Source: Endozoicomonas sp965232255 (lineage in GTDB: Bacteria; Pseudomonadota; Gammaproteobacteria; Pseudomonadales; Endozoicomonadaceae). Taken from it: a stretch of DNA of 64,000 nucleotides. A program made the translations under genes and the position numbers. How positions within the stretch are numbered: position 1 is the first letter of the stretch; each line of letters opens with the position of its first letter. The notes beneath the pieces were generated by a model. It worked only from the letters and a program-made list of their open reading frames with translations. It searched no databases and was not told the DNA's origin. Positions 43,280-52,590 of the stretch are shown piece after piece. Location of the stretch: contig OZ246962.1 of the NCBI GenBank assembly GCA_965232255.1, forward strand, positions 248,001 through 312,000, in the 5' to 3' direction.

Positions 43280-44335
43280 TTAAATCGGGACTTGCAGAGA
43301 ATTACGTCGATCTTCAGTGTTCTTAATGAACTTACGACAGAACTGCAATAGTTGTCTTTCGACTACCAGATGGAATATCACACCCGCAACGGTAGCCAGT
43401 ACAATGCCGACAAATAACCCAGCAGCCCAGCCAATTCCAAGTTTGGCCAAAAGACGCTGACTGATGGAGAGAAAAGGGTTGTGTATCAGGTAAATCGAGT
43501 AACTGGCATTGCCCAGCAATAGAAGTAGCCCAGACCATCTGAGTTTGCGTCCACTTTCTAATTTTGTCGCCCCCATGATGACTAAGGCCATACCAAGGGC
43601 AAAAAGCAATCGCAGCTCAACGGGTAATCCGGCATTGATGCCGCATAAACTGGCAACTCCAATAATAATACCGGCAAAGACCAATGCGCTTGCCACCACA
43701 GTGCGAGTGATTCGATGCAAGCACACGGCTGCCAGAATACCGATCATGAATTCCAGATTCAGTATGGAGAACAGATAACGATTAATTCCTGTCAACTCCG
43801 CAGCATTAATATTTACTGCCACGATAATAACAGCCCACGCAGTGAGTAAGTGGACCAGAAACTGCCTGCGATAAAAAAACGCCAGAAAAACCAGGTAAAA
43901 CACGATTTCGTGAATGACGGTCCAAGCCACACCCAAAATCGGTACACCTTTTGCAGGTAAAAGTGCTATTGAACTGAAGATGCTGACGTTGCGATCAGTA
44001 GCCCCGAGCGGGCCACTGAACAGGAGATAGGCACATGCCATGGGCAAGGCTACGCTCCAATAAATGGGATAAACCCGGACAAGTCGTTTCAACAAGTACT
44101 GTCGGGCAGCTGGATAACCGGTTTGATCATGCTGATGAATAAAAAAGATAATAAAACCGGATAGCACAAAGAAGAAATCAACACCATAATTGCCCTGCCC
44201 TAGCGTAGCGTGAATCCAGCTTGGCATTTCACCCACAAAAGCGCTATTAGACAGAACCGCGTGGTGAGCAACAACAGCCAACGCGGCCAGACCTCTAAAC
44301 ACCTGAATACTATTAATCTGTTTATGGATTTGCAT
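43280..44335 (-). CDS. Acyltransferase 3 family membrane protein
   Basis: 351 residues, about ten membrane helices. AT3 motifs: FRGLAALAVVAHHAVLS (about 14-30) with conserved His, and VDFFFVLSGFIIF (about 53-65). No SGNH domain, unlike the enzyme at 34694. It probably O-acylates the polysaccharide or its lipid-linked precursor. This is a second, distinct acylation activity in the cluster. It has its own 132-bp gap after wbpP. Confidence 0.9.
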   Translation of the reverse strand: MQIHKQINSIQVFRGLAALAVVAHHAVLSNSAFVGEMPSWIHATLGQGNYGVDFFFVLSGFIIFFIHQHDQTGYPAARQYLLKRLVRVYPIYWSVALPMACAYLLFSGPLGATDRNVSIFSSIALLPAKGVPILGVAWTVIHEIVFYLVFLAFFYRRQFLVHLLTAWAVIIVAVNINAAELTGINRYLFSILNLEFMIGILAAVCLHRITRTVVASALVFAGIIIGVASLCGINAGLPVELRLLFALGMALVIMGATKLESGRKLRWSGLLLLLGNASYSIYLIHNPFLSISQRLLAKLGIGWAAGLFVGIVLATVAGVIFHLVVERQLLQFCRKFIKNTEDRRNSLQVPI

Positions 44336-44467
44336 TTAGCTATGTTACTTCTATAAAGCTAAAGTGAATAAGTTCTTATTGGCCAGCCGATCAACTGCCA
44401 GCTTTTCAATGTCTATCAAAGTCCTTCGCCAGTCCAAATAATGCGATAGATGTTGGTTTTCACGAAT

Positions 44468-45490
44468 TCAGTCCGCGTTTTCAAGGTACCACACCATGGC
44501 CTCACCAATTCCGTCCATAATCCGATGGGTTGGCTGATAACCGAGCAGCGACTGAGCCTTGCCGATATCCGCTTGTGAGTGGCGTACATCGCCGGCACGA
44601 AAATCACGATACACCGGTTTGTTGTCGCTTACGCTTGACTGCGATTGGGCCAGATTGCTTCTGATGCCATTAAACAAGTCGTTCAGTGTCGTCCGGTCTC
44701 CCACCGCCACGTTATAGACCTGATTTTTTGCGCTGTCATCGGCCACTGCTGCAAGAATATTGGCTTGTACCGCGTTATCGATGTAACAGAAGTCCCGGCT
44801 GGTTTCCCCATCACCATTGATGTAGACCGTTTCGCCATGCAACAGCGACGATGTCCATTTGGGAATAACAGCCGCATAGGCACCGTTCGGGTCCTGGCGT
44901 CGGCCAAAAATATTGAAATAACGCAGACCAATGCACTGCAAGCCGTAGGTTCTGGCAAAAACGCTGGCGTAGAGTTCATTAACGTATTTGGTCACCGCAT
45001 AAGGCGACAGCGGATTACCAATATTCTGCTCAACCTTGGGCAATGCCGGGTGATCGCCGTAAGTGGAGCTGGAGGCAGCGTAGGTGAAGCTTGCGACGCT
45101 GGCATCACGGGCGGCTACCAGCATATTCAAAAAGCCGGAGATATTGGTGTCGTTGGTGGTGATTGGATCATTGATGGAGCGAGGAACCGAACCCAGAGCC
45201 GCCTGATGGAGAACGTAGTCCACGTTCTGGCAGCCTTGCTGACAATCTTCCAGGTTGCGGATGTCGCCAGTATGAAAGGTAAACCGTTGCCACTGCTGCG
45301 CGCTGACCAGACGCTTGACCTCGTCCAGGTTACGCTGATGGCCGGTGGCAAAGTTGTCCAGTCCGACTACCGTCTGATCGAGCTTGAGCAAGGTTTCCAG
45401 CAGGTTGGAGCCGATAAAACCAGCAACGCCAGTAATCAGCCAGGTCTTTGGGCTGCTTTGCAGCTGTTTCTTTATTATGTCGTATTTCAT
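44468..45490 (-). CDS. wbpP: UDP-N-acetylglucosamine 4-epimerase (WbpP/TviC-like)
   Basis: 340 residues. Rossmann TGVAGFIGSNLLE (about 20-32), the loop GSVPRSINDPITTNDTNISG (about 100-119) that is characteristic of WbpP/TviC, and YAVTKYVNE. It interconverts UDP-GlcNAc and UDP-GalNAc, or their uronic acids. The next gene upstream is the matching dehydrogenase, so together they should give UDP-GalNAcA. Confidence 0.92.
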   Translation of the reverse strand: MKYDIIKKQLQSSPKTWLITGVAGFIGSNLLETLLKLDQTVVGLDNFATGHQRNLDEVKRLVSAQQWQRFTFHTGDIRNLEDCQQGCQNVDYVLHQAALGSVPRSINDPITTNDTNISGFLNMLVAARDASVASFTYAASSSTYGDHPALPKVEQNIGNPLSPYAVTKYVNELYASVFARTYGLQCIGLRYFNIFGRRQDPNGAYAAVIPKWTSSLLHGETVYINGDGETSRDFCYIDNAVQANILAAVADDSAKNQVYNVAVGDRTTLNDLFNGIRSNLAQSQSSVSDNKPVYRDFRAGDVRHSQADIGKAQSLLGYQPTHRIMDGIGEAMVWYLENAD

Positions 45491-45594
45491 TGTTGTTCTA
45501 CGTATTTATGATCAGAGCAGCAAAGACACCAGATATAAACGTCTAATGTCTTTTATATTAACAATATTCTCCGTGTCTTTGCCGTATGCGTCTG

Positions 45595-46872
45595 TTAAAG
45601 CCGTCCGTCGGACACTTCAGCTGGCAGGATGTATTTGATGTCGTACACCACGCAGTCGCGCCGTCCCAGTTTGCGAATGGCTTGTGCGCCCATCTCTTTA
45701 AACTGGTCATGGGCCACGGCGAGCACAATGGCCTCGTATTTGCCGTAGGCCGGCTCTTTTACCGGCGTGATGCCGTACTCGTGCTCAGCTTCTGCCGGGT
45801 TCACCCAGGGGTCATAGACATCCACATTGGCACCACACTCGCGAAATTCCCTGACCATATCCACCACCCGGGTATTTCTCAGGTCCGGGCAGTTCTCCTT
45901 AAAGGTCAGTCCCATGATCAGCACGTTGCTGTCTTCCACATGAATGCGGCGCTTGATCATTTTTTTCACTACCTGGCTAACCACAAACTGCCCCATGCCA
46001 TCATTTATACGACGACCGGCCAGAATCACCTCCGGATGGTAGCCGATTTCCTGGGCTTTATGGGTCAGGTAGTACGGGTCAACGCCAATACAGTGGCCGC
46101 CCACCAGGCCAGGGCGAAACGGCAAAAAGTTCCATTTGGTGCCAGCGGCCAGCAACACTTCTTCGGTATCAATCCCCAAGCGATCAAAAATCAGCGCCAG
46201 TTCATTGACCAGGGCAATGTTCAGGTCGCGCTGGGTGTTCTCGATGACTTTGGCCGCTTCAGCAACTTTGATGCTGCTGGCTTTATGGGTGCCAGCAGTA
46301 ATGATTGAGCTGTAAAGGCTGTCCACATAGTCGGCCACTTCCGGAGTTGATCCGGAGGTTACTTTTTTGATGGTGGTCAACCGGTGTTGTTTATCGCCTG
46401 GATTAATCCGCTCCGGGCTGTAGCCGGCAAAAAAATCGCGGTTATAAACCAGGCCTGACGTCTGCTCAATCAGTGGGATACATTCGTCTTCCGTGGCACC
46501 TGGGTAGACAGTGGACTCAAAAACAATGACATCCCCTTTGTCCACCACACTGCCCAGCATTTCACTGGCCCGGATCAGTGGCGTCAGGTCAGGGCGGTTG
46601 TGGCGGTCGATGGGCGTCGGCACCGTGACAATATAGACGCTGGCTGTCTTAAGATCGTGCAAATCACAGCAATAGCCCAGTTTAGTGGCCGACAACAGCT
46701 CCTCATCGGAACATTCCAGCGTGCTGTCATGCCCACTCATCAATTCTTCAACCCGCGCCGGGTTAATGTCAAAACCAATGGTGTGGTATTTTTTGCCAAA
46801 CTCAACCGCCAAAGGCAGGCCAACATAGCCCAGACCGATAACGGCAATAATCGGGTCTTGATTGAACTTCAT
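45595..46872 (-). CDS. UDP-HexNAc 6-dehydrogenase (TviB/WbpO-like)
   Basis: 425 residues. GLGYVGLPLAVEFGKKY (about 13-29) and the catalytic Cys in GGHCIGVDPYYLTHKAQ (about 258-274) place it in the Vi-antigen TviB / WbpO branch that oxidises UDP-GlcNAc or UDP-GalNAc to the uronate. It is a different branch from ugd at 32190. The product is an acidic amino sugar of the surface polymer. Confidence 0.92.
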   Translation of the reverse strand: MKFNQDPIIAVIGLGYVGLPLAVEFGKKYHTIGFDINPARVEELMSGHDSTLECSDEELLSATKLGYCCDLHDLKTASVYIVTVPTPIDRHNRPDLTPLIRASEMLGSVVDKGDVIVFESTVYPGATEDECIPLIEQTSGLVYNRDFFAGYSPERINPGDKQHRLTTIKKVTSGSTPEVADYVDSLYSSIITAGTHKASSIKVAEAAKVIENTQRDLNIALVNELALIFDRLGIDTEEVLLAAGTKWNFLPFRPGLVGGHCIGVDPYYLTHKAQEIGYHPEVILAGRRINDGMGQFVVSQVVKKMIKRRIHVEDSNVLIMGLTFKENCPDLRNTRVVDMVREFRECGANVDVYDPWVNPAEAEHEYGITPVKEPAYGKYEAIVLAVAHDQFKEMGAQAIRKLGRRDCVVYDIKYILPAEVSDGRL

Positions 46873-46990
46873 TTTGCTTCCCTGTGTTTTTTTCTTCTGA
46901 TGGTGATCGCACCGTCAACACCTGGCATAACGCTTGGTGTATCGTGGGTGAATCCAATTTTTATTGGTGGTGTGGATGTGAGCCGACTTT

Positions 46991-48052
46991 TCAGGAAAGA
47001 GCATTGCCATTCAACGACTCAATCTGCCGGGACCTGCGTTTAGCTCCGTGGAAGTACAAAATAAACAGCAAGAGGAACAAGCCAAATTGCAACCATGCCG
47101 GTGTGTCCAAATAGTGCAACAAAATTCCCATGGCGTTGATCATGCCAGCCAAAGACAACAAAATGAGCAACACTTTCTTTGGGCTCAGGCCAAGCTCCAG
47201 AAGGAGATGGTGTGCATGGGTGCGGTCTGCCTTAAACGGGTTTTTGCCCTTTTGGATACGGCGCAGCACCGTGACTACCATATCGATTAATGGCAGGCCA
47301 ATAAAATACAGTCCGGTCACCGGCGCAAAGCGCGGGCTACCGGCGACTGTCGTTTGTGTGGCATAACAGAGGATAAGGATCAACGAAAACCCAACGAGCA
47401 TACTGCCAGCGTCGCCCATAAATACTTTTTGCAAACGCACAGAAACCTGCAGGTTAAACAGCATGAATGCCAAAGTGGCGCCAATCAGCGTGATGATCAG
47501 CAGCAGCAAAGACGGAGAAAAATCCATGGCAACCAGTATTGAGCTGTAAGCCATAATGGCAATGCCAGAACTCAGGCCATCAAGTCCGTCGATCATATTC
47601 ATGCTATTGATAACGCCAAAGCAAGCAATCAGCGTAAATGGGACAGCAATGTAGAGTGGCATAACGATATCGCCAAACCCCAGCAAATTGCCCAGGTTGG
47701 TAAAAATCGCTCCGCCCCAATACATGGTCACGCCGGTGGCAACGAACGAACACAGTATCCTGAGACCAACATTGAGGTTAAACCGGTCATCCAGTACACC
47801 GACGATGGTGATAAAACCGGCAGCGATTAAATAGGCCTGGACTCCATGTACTTGCCAGACAAACAACAATCCAGCAATCAACAACGTGCAATATATGGCC
47901 AAACCACCAACCAAAGGTACCGCCTGTTCATGACGCTTGCGGGCATCGGGCTTATCCACCAGCCCGAGCCTTTTGGAGACGGGTTTCATGATTTTGATTA
48001 AGGTAAACGACAACGCAAAAGCAAAGATTGCGGTCAACAATGCTTTTTCCAT
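46991..48052 (-). CDS. wecA: Undecaprenyl-phosphate GlcNAc-1-phosphate transferase (WecA-like)
   Basis: 353 residues from ATG 48052 (MEKALLTAIFAFALSFTLIK), about eleven membrane helices. Catalytic NSMNMIDGLDGLSSG (Asp pair, about 155-169) and RTHAHHLLLELG-type His-rich loop (about 285). It starts the repeat unit by moving HexNAc-1-P to undecaprenyl phosphate. The 42 codons upstream in frame are not used because the first helix follows ATG 48052. No PHPT-type WbaP/WcaJ enzyme is present in the cluster. Confidence 0.92.
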   Translation of the reverse strand: MEKALLTAIFAFALSFTLIKIMKPVSKRLGLVDKPDARKRHEQAVPLVGGLAIYCTLLIAGLLFVWQVHGVQAYLIAAGFITIVGVLDDRFNLNVGLRILCSFVATGVTMYWGGAIFTNLGNLLGFGDIVMPLYIAVPFTLIACFGVINSMNMIDGLDGLSSGIAIMAYSSILVAMDFSPSLLLLIITLIGATLAFMLFNLQVSVRLQKVFMGDAGSMLVGFSLILILCYATQTTVAGSPRFAPVTGLYFIGLPLIDMVVTVLRRIQKGKNPFKADRTHAHHLLLELGLSPKKVLLILLSLAGMINAMGILLHYLDTPAWLQFGLFLLLFILYFHGAKRRSRQIESLNGNALS

Positions 48053-48143
48053 ATCGAGGCACTCTTGGGTTGATTGTTTTTTTTGGGCGCTTCCGTGCGC
48101 CAGTGCTCTTTGCACGATACCGGCATTCGCCAAAAGGATGCGA

Positions 48144-50339
48144 TCAGCTATAGCTGTAATGGTAGAACTCATGTCCACTGCTGACTTTGGTCATGCCATT
48201 GAGCACACAGCCGCGCATATTGACACCTGCATGACGCAAGCGATTAGCAGCGTGGTCAATCTCACGCAGGGAGTTGCTTTCCGCCCTGGCCACCATCAAT
48301 GTGCAACCACACTGCACCCCGATAACTGCGGCATCGGTCACCGCCAGGATGGGTGGCGTATCAATAATCACCACGTCGTAAAGGGCAGAAACCCGTTCCA
48401 GCAGGGCGGTGAACGCCGGGCTCATCAATAGCTCCGATGGATTGGGCGGTGGCTTGCCGCCAACGATCACGTCCAGATTCGCTTCCACGGAGGCAATGGC
48501 ATTAAACTGCGGGTCCAGCAGCATATCCGCCAATCCGTGCTCGCCTTGCAGGCCAAATTTTTTGTGCAATTGGCCTTTACGCAGGTCGGCATCGATCACC
48601 AGTACTTTTTTACCCGCTTCTGCCAGCAATACTGCCAGGTTGGCCGAAACAAATGACTTACCCACGCCCGGCGCCGGGCCGGTGATCATAATCCGGTTGT
48701 TGGTTGACTCCATCAGGGCAAAGGCCAAGTTGGTACGCAGGCTGCGCAGACTTTCCATGGCCAGGTCTTTCGGCGCCGAACGAGCGAGTAGATAACCATT
48801 TTTGAAAGCAGCCTTGCGGGCTTGACGCTCCAGTATGGTGGAGTATTCACTTTGGGGAATGGCCGCGTAGACCGCCATGCCCAGATGACTTTCAATCTCC
48901 TCCGGTGTTTTCACTCCGGCATTCATCAATGCCCGAATAAAAACGAAGCCGCAACTGACAATCGCCCCGGTCACCAGCGCTGCCAGGACAATCAAAACCC
49001 TGTTGGGAGCAATGGGCACCGGTGCGCTGACTGCGTAATCAATAATGCGTACGGTCCCTACTGTACCGGCCTTGACCACTTTCAGTTCATGGAGGCTGTT
49101 GAGCATCTGGGTATACACCTCGGTGCTTACCTCCACATTGCGGGTCAGGCGCATCATGTCCACCTGGGTTTCTGGCAGGTTCTGACTGGTGCTGTTCAGC
49201 TTGTCCAGTTGAGTCTGGAGAAAAACCTTCTGTTCATCCAGCCCTTTGAGTGCCGGATGGTTTTCGGTGTAACTCATCAACAACTCTTTGCGTTGCAGCT
49301 CAAGTTGGGAGATGCGCGTTTCCAGCTCGACAATCTGACTGAGCAGGCTCTGGGTCTCCATGGTCAGATCCACCGACTGATTGTGCAGGCGAAAGCTGTT
49401 CAGGTTATTTTCAGCTTCCGTCAGCTCAGCCCTGACCAGGGGCAGTTGCTGCTCCAGAAAGGCCAGACTACTTTCGGCCTCCTGGGATTTTCGGGCGACA
49501 TTCTGGCGCAAATAAGCGCGGGCAACTTCGTTCAGGGCACGCTGATTCTCGCGGCTATTTGGCCCGGTAATCACCATTTGCAAGATGCCCGTATCCCAGC
49601 CTTTTTCAGCAATGCTCAGGCGTTGGGAGAGTCGGCGGATGGCCTGATTCACATCTTGTTTCATCAGGCTAAAGGGCGTACCGGGCAACGCCTCAAGCTG
49701 AGAGACAAACAGGCGAATTTCGCCATCTGGCGATGACGCTGGTTTGCCCGTCTGACCAAGCAGTATTTTTTGCGGTCCCCGGTACAAGGTGAAGTTGTTG
49801 TGGTCATTCTTGACCAGGGTAAAGCCGTGCCCGACAAGATTATCTGGCACCTCAAACCGTTCCACCTGAATCTGCTCGCCACCCCAGCCATAATGCGCCA
49901 ACCGCTTGATCTGCCGCCAATCCCGGTTAAATGGCTCTGTGGCCGTGGGTTGAAAACGTCGGGCAATGGCAGCACCAAATTTGGGGAAATACATCGGTGC
50001 GGCAACAATATCCAGTTTCAACGCGGCAACTGCCTGCCCGAGCACCATACGCGAGCGGATCAGTTCGATCTCCGCCGTGGAGCTCAAATCATCGGGCATA
50101 TCGGTCAAGCTGTGATTAATCCCACCGAGTACAGAACTTTTCTTTTCGATCTGTAACAGGGCGTCCGCCTGATAAATGGGGGTAGCTGTGACAGCAAACA
50201 GCAAAGCCAGTAAACCAGCCGCCAGTGTTACTGAGATGATCACCCATTTGCCCTTGAGCACAATAGCAAGAATTTCCGCCAGGTTGACGATATCGCTGCT
50301 TGCCCGGTGAAGGTTGGGCGACGTGTGAGGATTATTCAT
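48144..50339 (-). CDS. wzc: Polysaccharide co-polymerase / BY-kinase (Wzc)
   Basis: 731 residues. The Wzz domain has two membrane helices (about 31-53 and about 430-450) around a long periplasmic coiled-coil part. The kinase domain has Walker A GPAPGVGKS (554-562), Walker A' VLVIDADLRKGQLHKK (about 579-594) and Walker B VVIIDTPP (about 656-663). The C-terminal tyrosine cluster is short, HEFYHYSYS, with only three Tyr. Autophosphorylation there is thought to control chain length and Wza coupling. The partner phosphatase Wzb is not beside it. Confidence 0.95.
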   Translation of the reverse strand: MNNPHTSPNLHRASSDIVNLAEILAIVLKGKWVIISVTLAAGLLALLFAVTATPIYQADALLQIEKKSSVLGGINHSLTDMPDDLSSTAEIELIRSRMVLGQAVAALKLDIVAAPMYFPKFGAAIARRFQPTATEPFNRDWRQIKRLAHYGWGGEQIQVERFEVPDNLVGHGFTLVKNDHNNFTLYRGPQKILLGQTGKPASSPDGEIRLFVSQLEALPGTPFSLMKQDVNQAIRRLSQRLSIAEKGWDTGILQMVITGPNSRENQRALNEVARAYLRQNVARKSQEAESSLAFLEQQLPLVRAELTEAENNLNSFRLHNQSVDLTMETQSLLSQIVELETRISQLELQRKELLMSYTENHPALKGLDEQKVFLQTQLDKLNSTSQNLPETQVDMMRLTRNVEVSTEVYTQMLNSLHELKVVKAGTVGTVRIIDYAVSAPVPIAPNRVLIVLAALVTGAIVSCGFVFIRALMNAGVKTPEEIESHLGMAVYAAIPQSEYSTILERQARKAAFKNGYLLARSAPKDLAMESLRSLRTNLAFALMESTNNRIMITGPAPGVGKSFVSANLAVLLAEAGKKVLVIDADLRKGQLHKKFGLQGEHGLADMLLDPQFNAIASVEANLDVIVGGKPPPNPSELLMSPAFTALLERVSALYDVVIIDTPPILAVTDAAVIGVQCGCTLMVARAESNSLREIDHAANRLRHAGVNMRGCVLNGMTKVSSGHEFYHYSYS

Positions 50340-50462
50340 AGGGGCTGGCCGTCGTTTTTTCTACAAAGTGCAGCTCTGGGAGTGGGCTGCACTTTCTGCT
50401 TGTGGCTGTTGCTTACTGGTAGCTGTTGAACACGTGAGCGATTAATGGATAAGCACATCCGG

Positions 50463-51608
50463 TCACAGGACGGAGGTGGCGCTGATAAAGCTCATACTCG
50501 GCAGAATCTGGTTGATCACCCGGTTCCAGCGAGCCACGCCGGCGGTATCCACGTAGACGATGTCTCGCGCCTTGAGCGGGAATCGTTCAGCCAGCAGCAA
50601 CGCGGTGGCATTGGTCATATCCAGCCGGTAGACCGTGGCTTTCTCGTTGGCCTTGCCATTACGCAGAATGTAAACCCCTTTGGCGTTGGCATATACCTGG
50701 CTGATACCACTAGCCGCCACCAGAGCGTTGTTCAGGCTCATGCCGCGCTGGTCATAAGGCATGGCAGCCACCTTGTTCACTTCACCCATGATGACAATCT
50801 GGCGATAGCGATTGTTGTCGACATTAAGCACGTCGCCGTCTTTGAGAATGACGTTTTGTGTCATGTCGCCATCAAACAGGCTAGCCATATCGATGGTTCT
50901 GGCATTGCCATCGCGAATCAGCTTGGCTTCGGATTTATCCGCATCGTCGGTTAGGCCACCAGCCAGGGAGAACGCCGTCAGCACCCGGGTGGGCTTGCTG
51001 GTAATGGGTAGAGGGCCCGGGTTTTCCACTTCACCGAGCACCTGTACGTTCTGGCTGTTGAACTCCTGAACCCGAACGCTGACTTGTGGGTCTTTAACAA
51101 ACTTGGCCAGCTTGGTGGCCAGCTCCCAACGAATGTTGGCTACATCGCGCCCTGCGGCTTTCACCTGACCGGCAAATGGATAGAAAAAAGTCCCGTTGGC
51201 CTGCACTTCCACCCCTTCCGAGGTCACCTGGCCACGTTCGATCCCACCAACGCTATTAGTCACGGGTGCGCCCGTCATGGTCATGGAGGTGGACAGTTCC
51301 GGGTGATTCCATACGCGGATATTGAGCACATCGTGCGGGCCGACCTTGTACTGGTACAACTCATCGCTCTGGCCGCCCAAGGTCTCAGCCAAATTCTCAC
51401 GGCTCACCGGCTCAGACAGTACTGTGGCCTCGTTGATGTCCACCAGATTATAAAGTGGATTGTCGTTACTGGGGGCCAGGTGGGCACCGGGAGCAAGAGC
51501 GCAGCCATTAATGGCCAAAGTGCAGAGTATGGTGGCAAAAACGCGCACAGAACGTGCGTGAGTGGAAGTGGCAGGTGCGTCAACGGCGGGCATTATTATT
51601 TTGCTCAT
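50463..51608 (-). CDS. wza: Outer-membrane polysaccharide export protein (Wza)
   Basis: 381 residues. Lipoprotein signal with lipobox INGC (Cys 36), polysaccharide-export domain (YKVGPHDVLNIRVWNHPELS, about 91-110), then SLBB-like repeats (VQVLGEVENPGPLPITSKPT). The C-terminus ends in the amphipathic stretch that forms the outer-membrane helix barrel in E. coli Wza. First gene of the operon, with the ops element 78 bp upstream. Confidence 0.95.
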   Translation of the reverse strand: MSKIIMPAVDAPATSTHARSVRVFATILCTLAINGCALAPGAHLAPSNDNPLYNLVDINEATVLSEPVSRENLAETLGGQSDELYQYKVGPHDVLNIRVWNHPELSTSMTMTGAPVTNSVGGIERGQVTSEGVEVQANGTFFYPFAGQVKAAGRDVANIRWELATKLAKFVKDPQVSVRVQEFNSQNVQVLGEVENPGPLPITSKPTRVLTAFSLAGGLTDDADKSEAKLIRDGNARTIDMASLFDGDMTQNVILKDGDVLNVDNNRYRQIVIMGEVNKVAAMPYDQRGMSLNNALVAASGISQVYANAKGVYILRNGKANEKATVYRLDMTNATALLLAERFPLKARDIVYVDTAGVARWNRVINQILPSMSFISATSVL

Positions 51609-51656
51609 AACGGCTTTCTTGTAATTGGCGGTTTATTCGATAGCGATTTATTCGAT

Positions 51657-51681
51657 AAAAACCGATTTATTATTGGTTTTT
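51657..51681 (-). terminator. Possible attenuator hairpin after the ops element
   Basis: AAAAACC and GGTTTTT form a 7-bp stem with an 11-nt loop right after the ops element as transcribed, ending in T residues. It could end transcripts unless RfaH-modified polymerase passes. The stem is AT-rich, so strength is doubtful. Confidence 0.35.
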
Positions 51682-51685
51682 CCCC

Positions 51686-51697
51686 CACGCTACCGCC
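51686..51697 (-). promoter_or_regulatory. ops element (RfaH recruitment), JUMPstart-type leader
   Basis: The minus strand reads GGCGGTAGCGTG, an exact match to the E. coli ops consensus. It stands in the untranslated leader of the wza operon, preceded by CAGTAACCACTTAAT, loosely like the JUMPstart sequence. In enterobacteria ops pauses RNA polymerase and loads RfaH, which suppresses termination through long LPS and capsule operons. It fits the 25-kb single-strand operon downstream. Confidence 0.85.
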
Positions 51698-51867
51698 CAT
51701 CAGATTAAGTGGTTACTGCAACACTCGTTTTTTCTGTATTTTTTTGCGGTGTTTGCGCGGGTCAAAATTATGCAAGCGAAATTTACGCATCATTTTCCGT
51801 CTGTGTCTACACATAAATACCTAAAAATCGTCGTACATATGCATAATAACAGTTACATATTGACGGA

Positions 51868-51886
51868 TTATCACCGAGCGTGATAA
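51868..51886. promoter_or_regulatory. Inverted repeat TTATCAC-N5-GTGATAA, possible operator
   Basis: A perfect 7-bp inverted repeat with a 5-bp spacer, about 260 bp upstream of wza and 98 bp past the stop of the gene at 51985. Such half-site spacing suits a dimeric regulator near the wza promoter. No family can be named. The surrounding 51609-51984 stretch is AT-rich and has no gene. Confidence 0.4.
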
Positions 51887-51984
51887 GCGACAATTGATGT
51901 TAATTTATGAAAAAGGCGAGAAATAACGGCGAAAAAGATCGTCTGAGCGGCAACCGGATTAACACCGCCGGTCGCCAGTTCGAC

Positions 51985-52590
51985 TTAAAACGAGTAACTG
52001 ACCATCAGTGCCATGTGGTCTTTTGTCGCAGTGAAGCCGTAGTGTGAGCTTGCTGGTCCCTGGATAAGATCTGACAATACGGCGCCGACAAAACTGCCGA
52101 GTGCATTGGCCAACGCATCCTGCGAATCAAAATTATCGTCCGTTACTTCCTTCACCAGACCGGGCACCATGCCAATGCCTGTGGCCAGGGCAATTCTGCC
52201 CCAGCGGTGATCATTAGCGATAGCCAACCGGCGCAAGCCAAACTCACTGGCCGCCCCCAGAATCATGGAAAAACCAAAATGCTGTCGTTTATCTTGATCA
52301 ATACCGCTACTGGCCAATGCGGCTACACTGCCAGCACCAATGGCAGTAATCCACCAGGCGCGGTGTTGATAACCAGGTGGGGAGTTGACAATGGTGTCGT
52401 GATACAGAGTGTCTGTTGCCATGCCATCATCGGTTGATTCATCATGAGCAAATGTTTCAGCAAAAATACCAGGGGAACAGATCAGGCAGAGAGTGAGGGG
52501 AAGTGTCAGAAAAAGTGTTCTTGAGGCGGAAAGAATTTTTTTTGGGGGTATTTTTTCGCGACAATCGGGGGATTTATCTTCAGGTTCCAT
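51985..52590 (-). CDS. Uncharacterised exported protein (YfiM/DUF2279-like)
   Basis: 201 residues from ATG 52590 (MEPEDKSPDCREKIPPKKIL). After a polar start comes a signal-like helix (LFLTLPLTLCLICSPGIFAE). The mature part carries KRQHFGFSMILGAASEFGLR and a glycine-rich second segment (ALGSFVGAVLSDLI), as in small envelope proteins of the YfiM type. The C-terminus ends in Phe (MALMVSYSF), a feature of outer-membrane proteins, but the protein is too short to be sure. It lies upstream of the wza operon on the same strand. Confidence 0.65.
   Translation of the reverse strand: MEPEDKSPDCREKIPPKKILSASRTLFLTLPLTLCLICSPGIFAETFAHDESTDDGMATDTLYHDTIVNSPPGYQHRAWWITAIGAGSVAALASSGIDQDKRQHFGFSMILGAASEFGLRRLAIANDHRWGRIALATGIGMVPGLVKEVTDDNFDSQDALANALGSFVGAVLSDLIQGPASSHYGFTATKDHMALMVSYSF

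Noticed and set aside
44645..45511. 288-codon plus-strand frame opposite the WbpP-like gene
   Set aside because: Complete overlap with a well-supported epimerase gene; no independent features.
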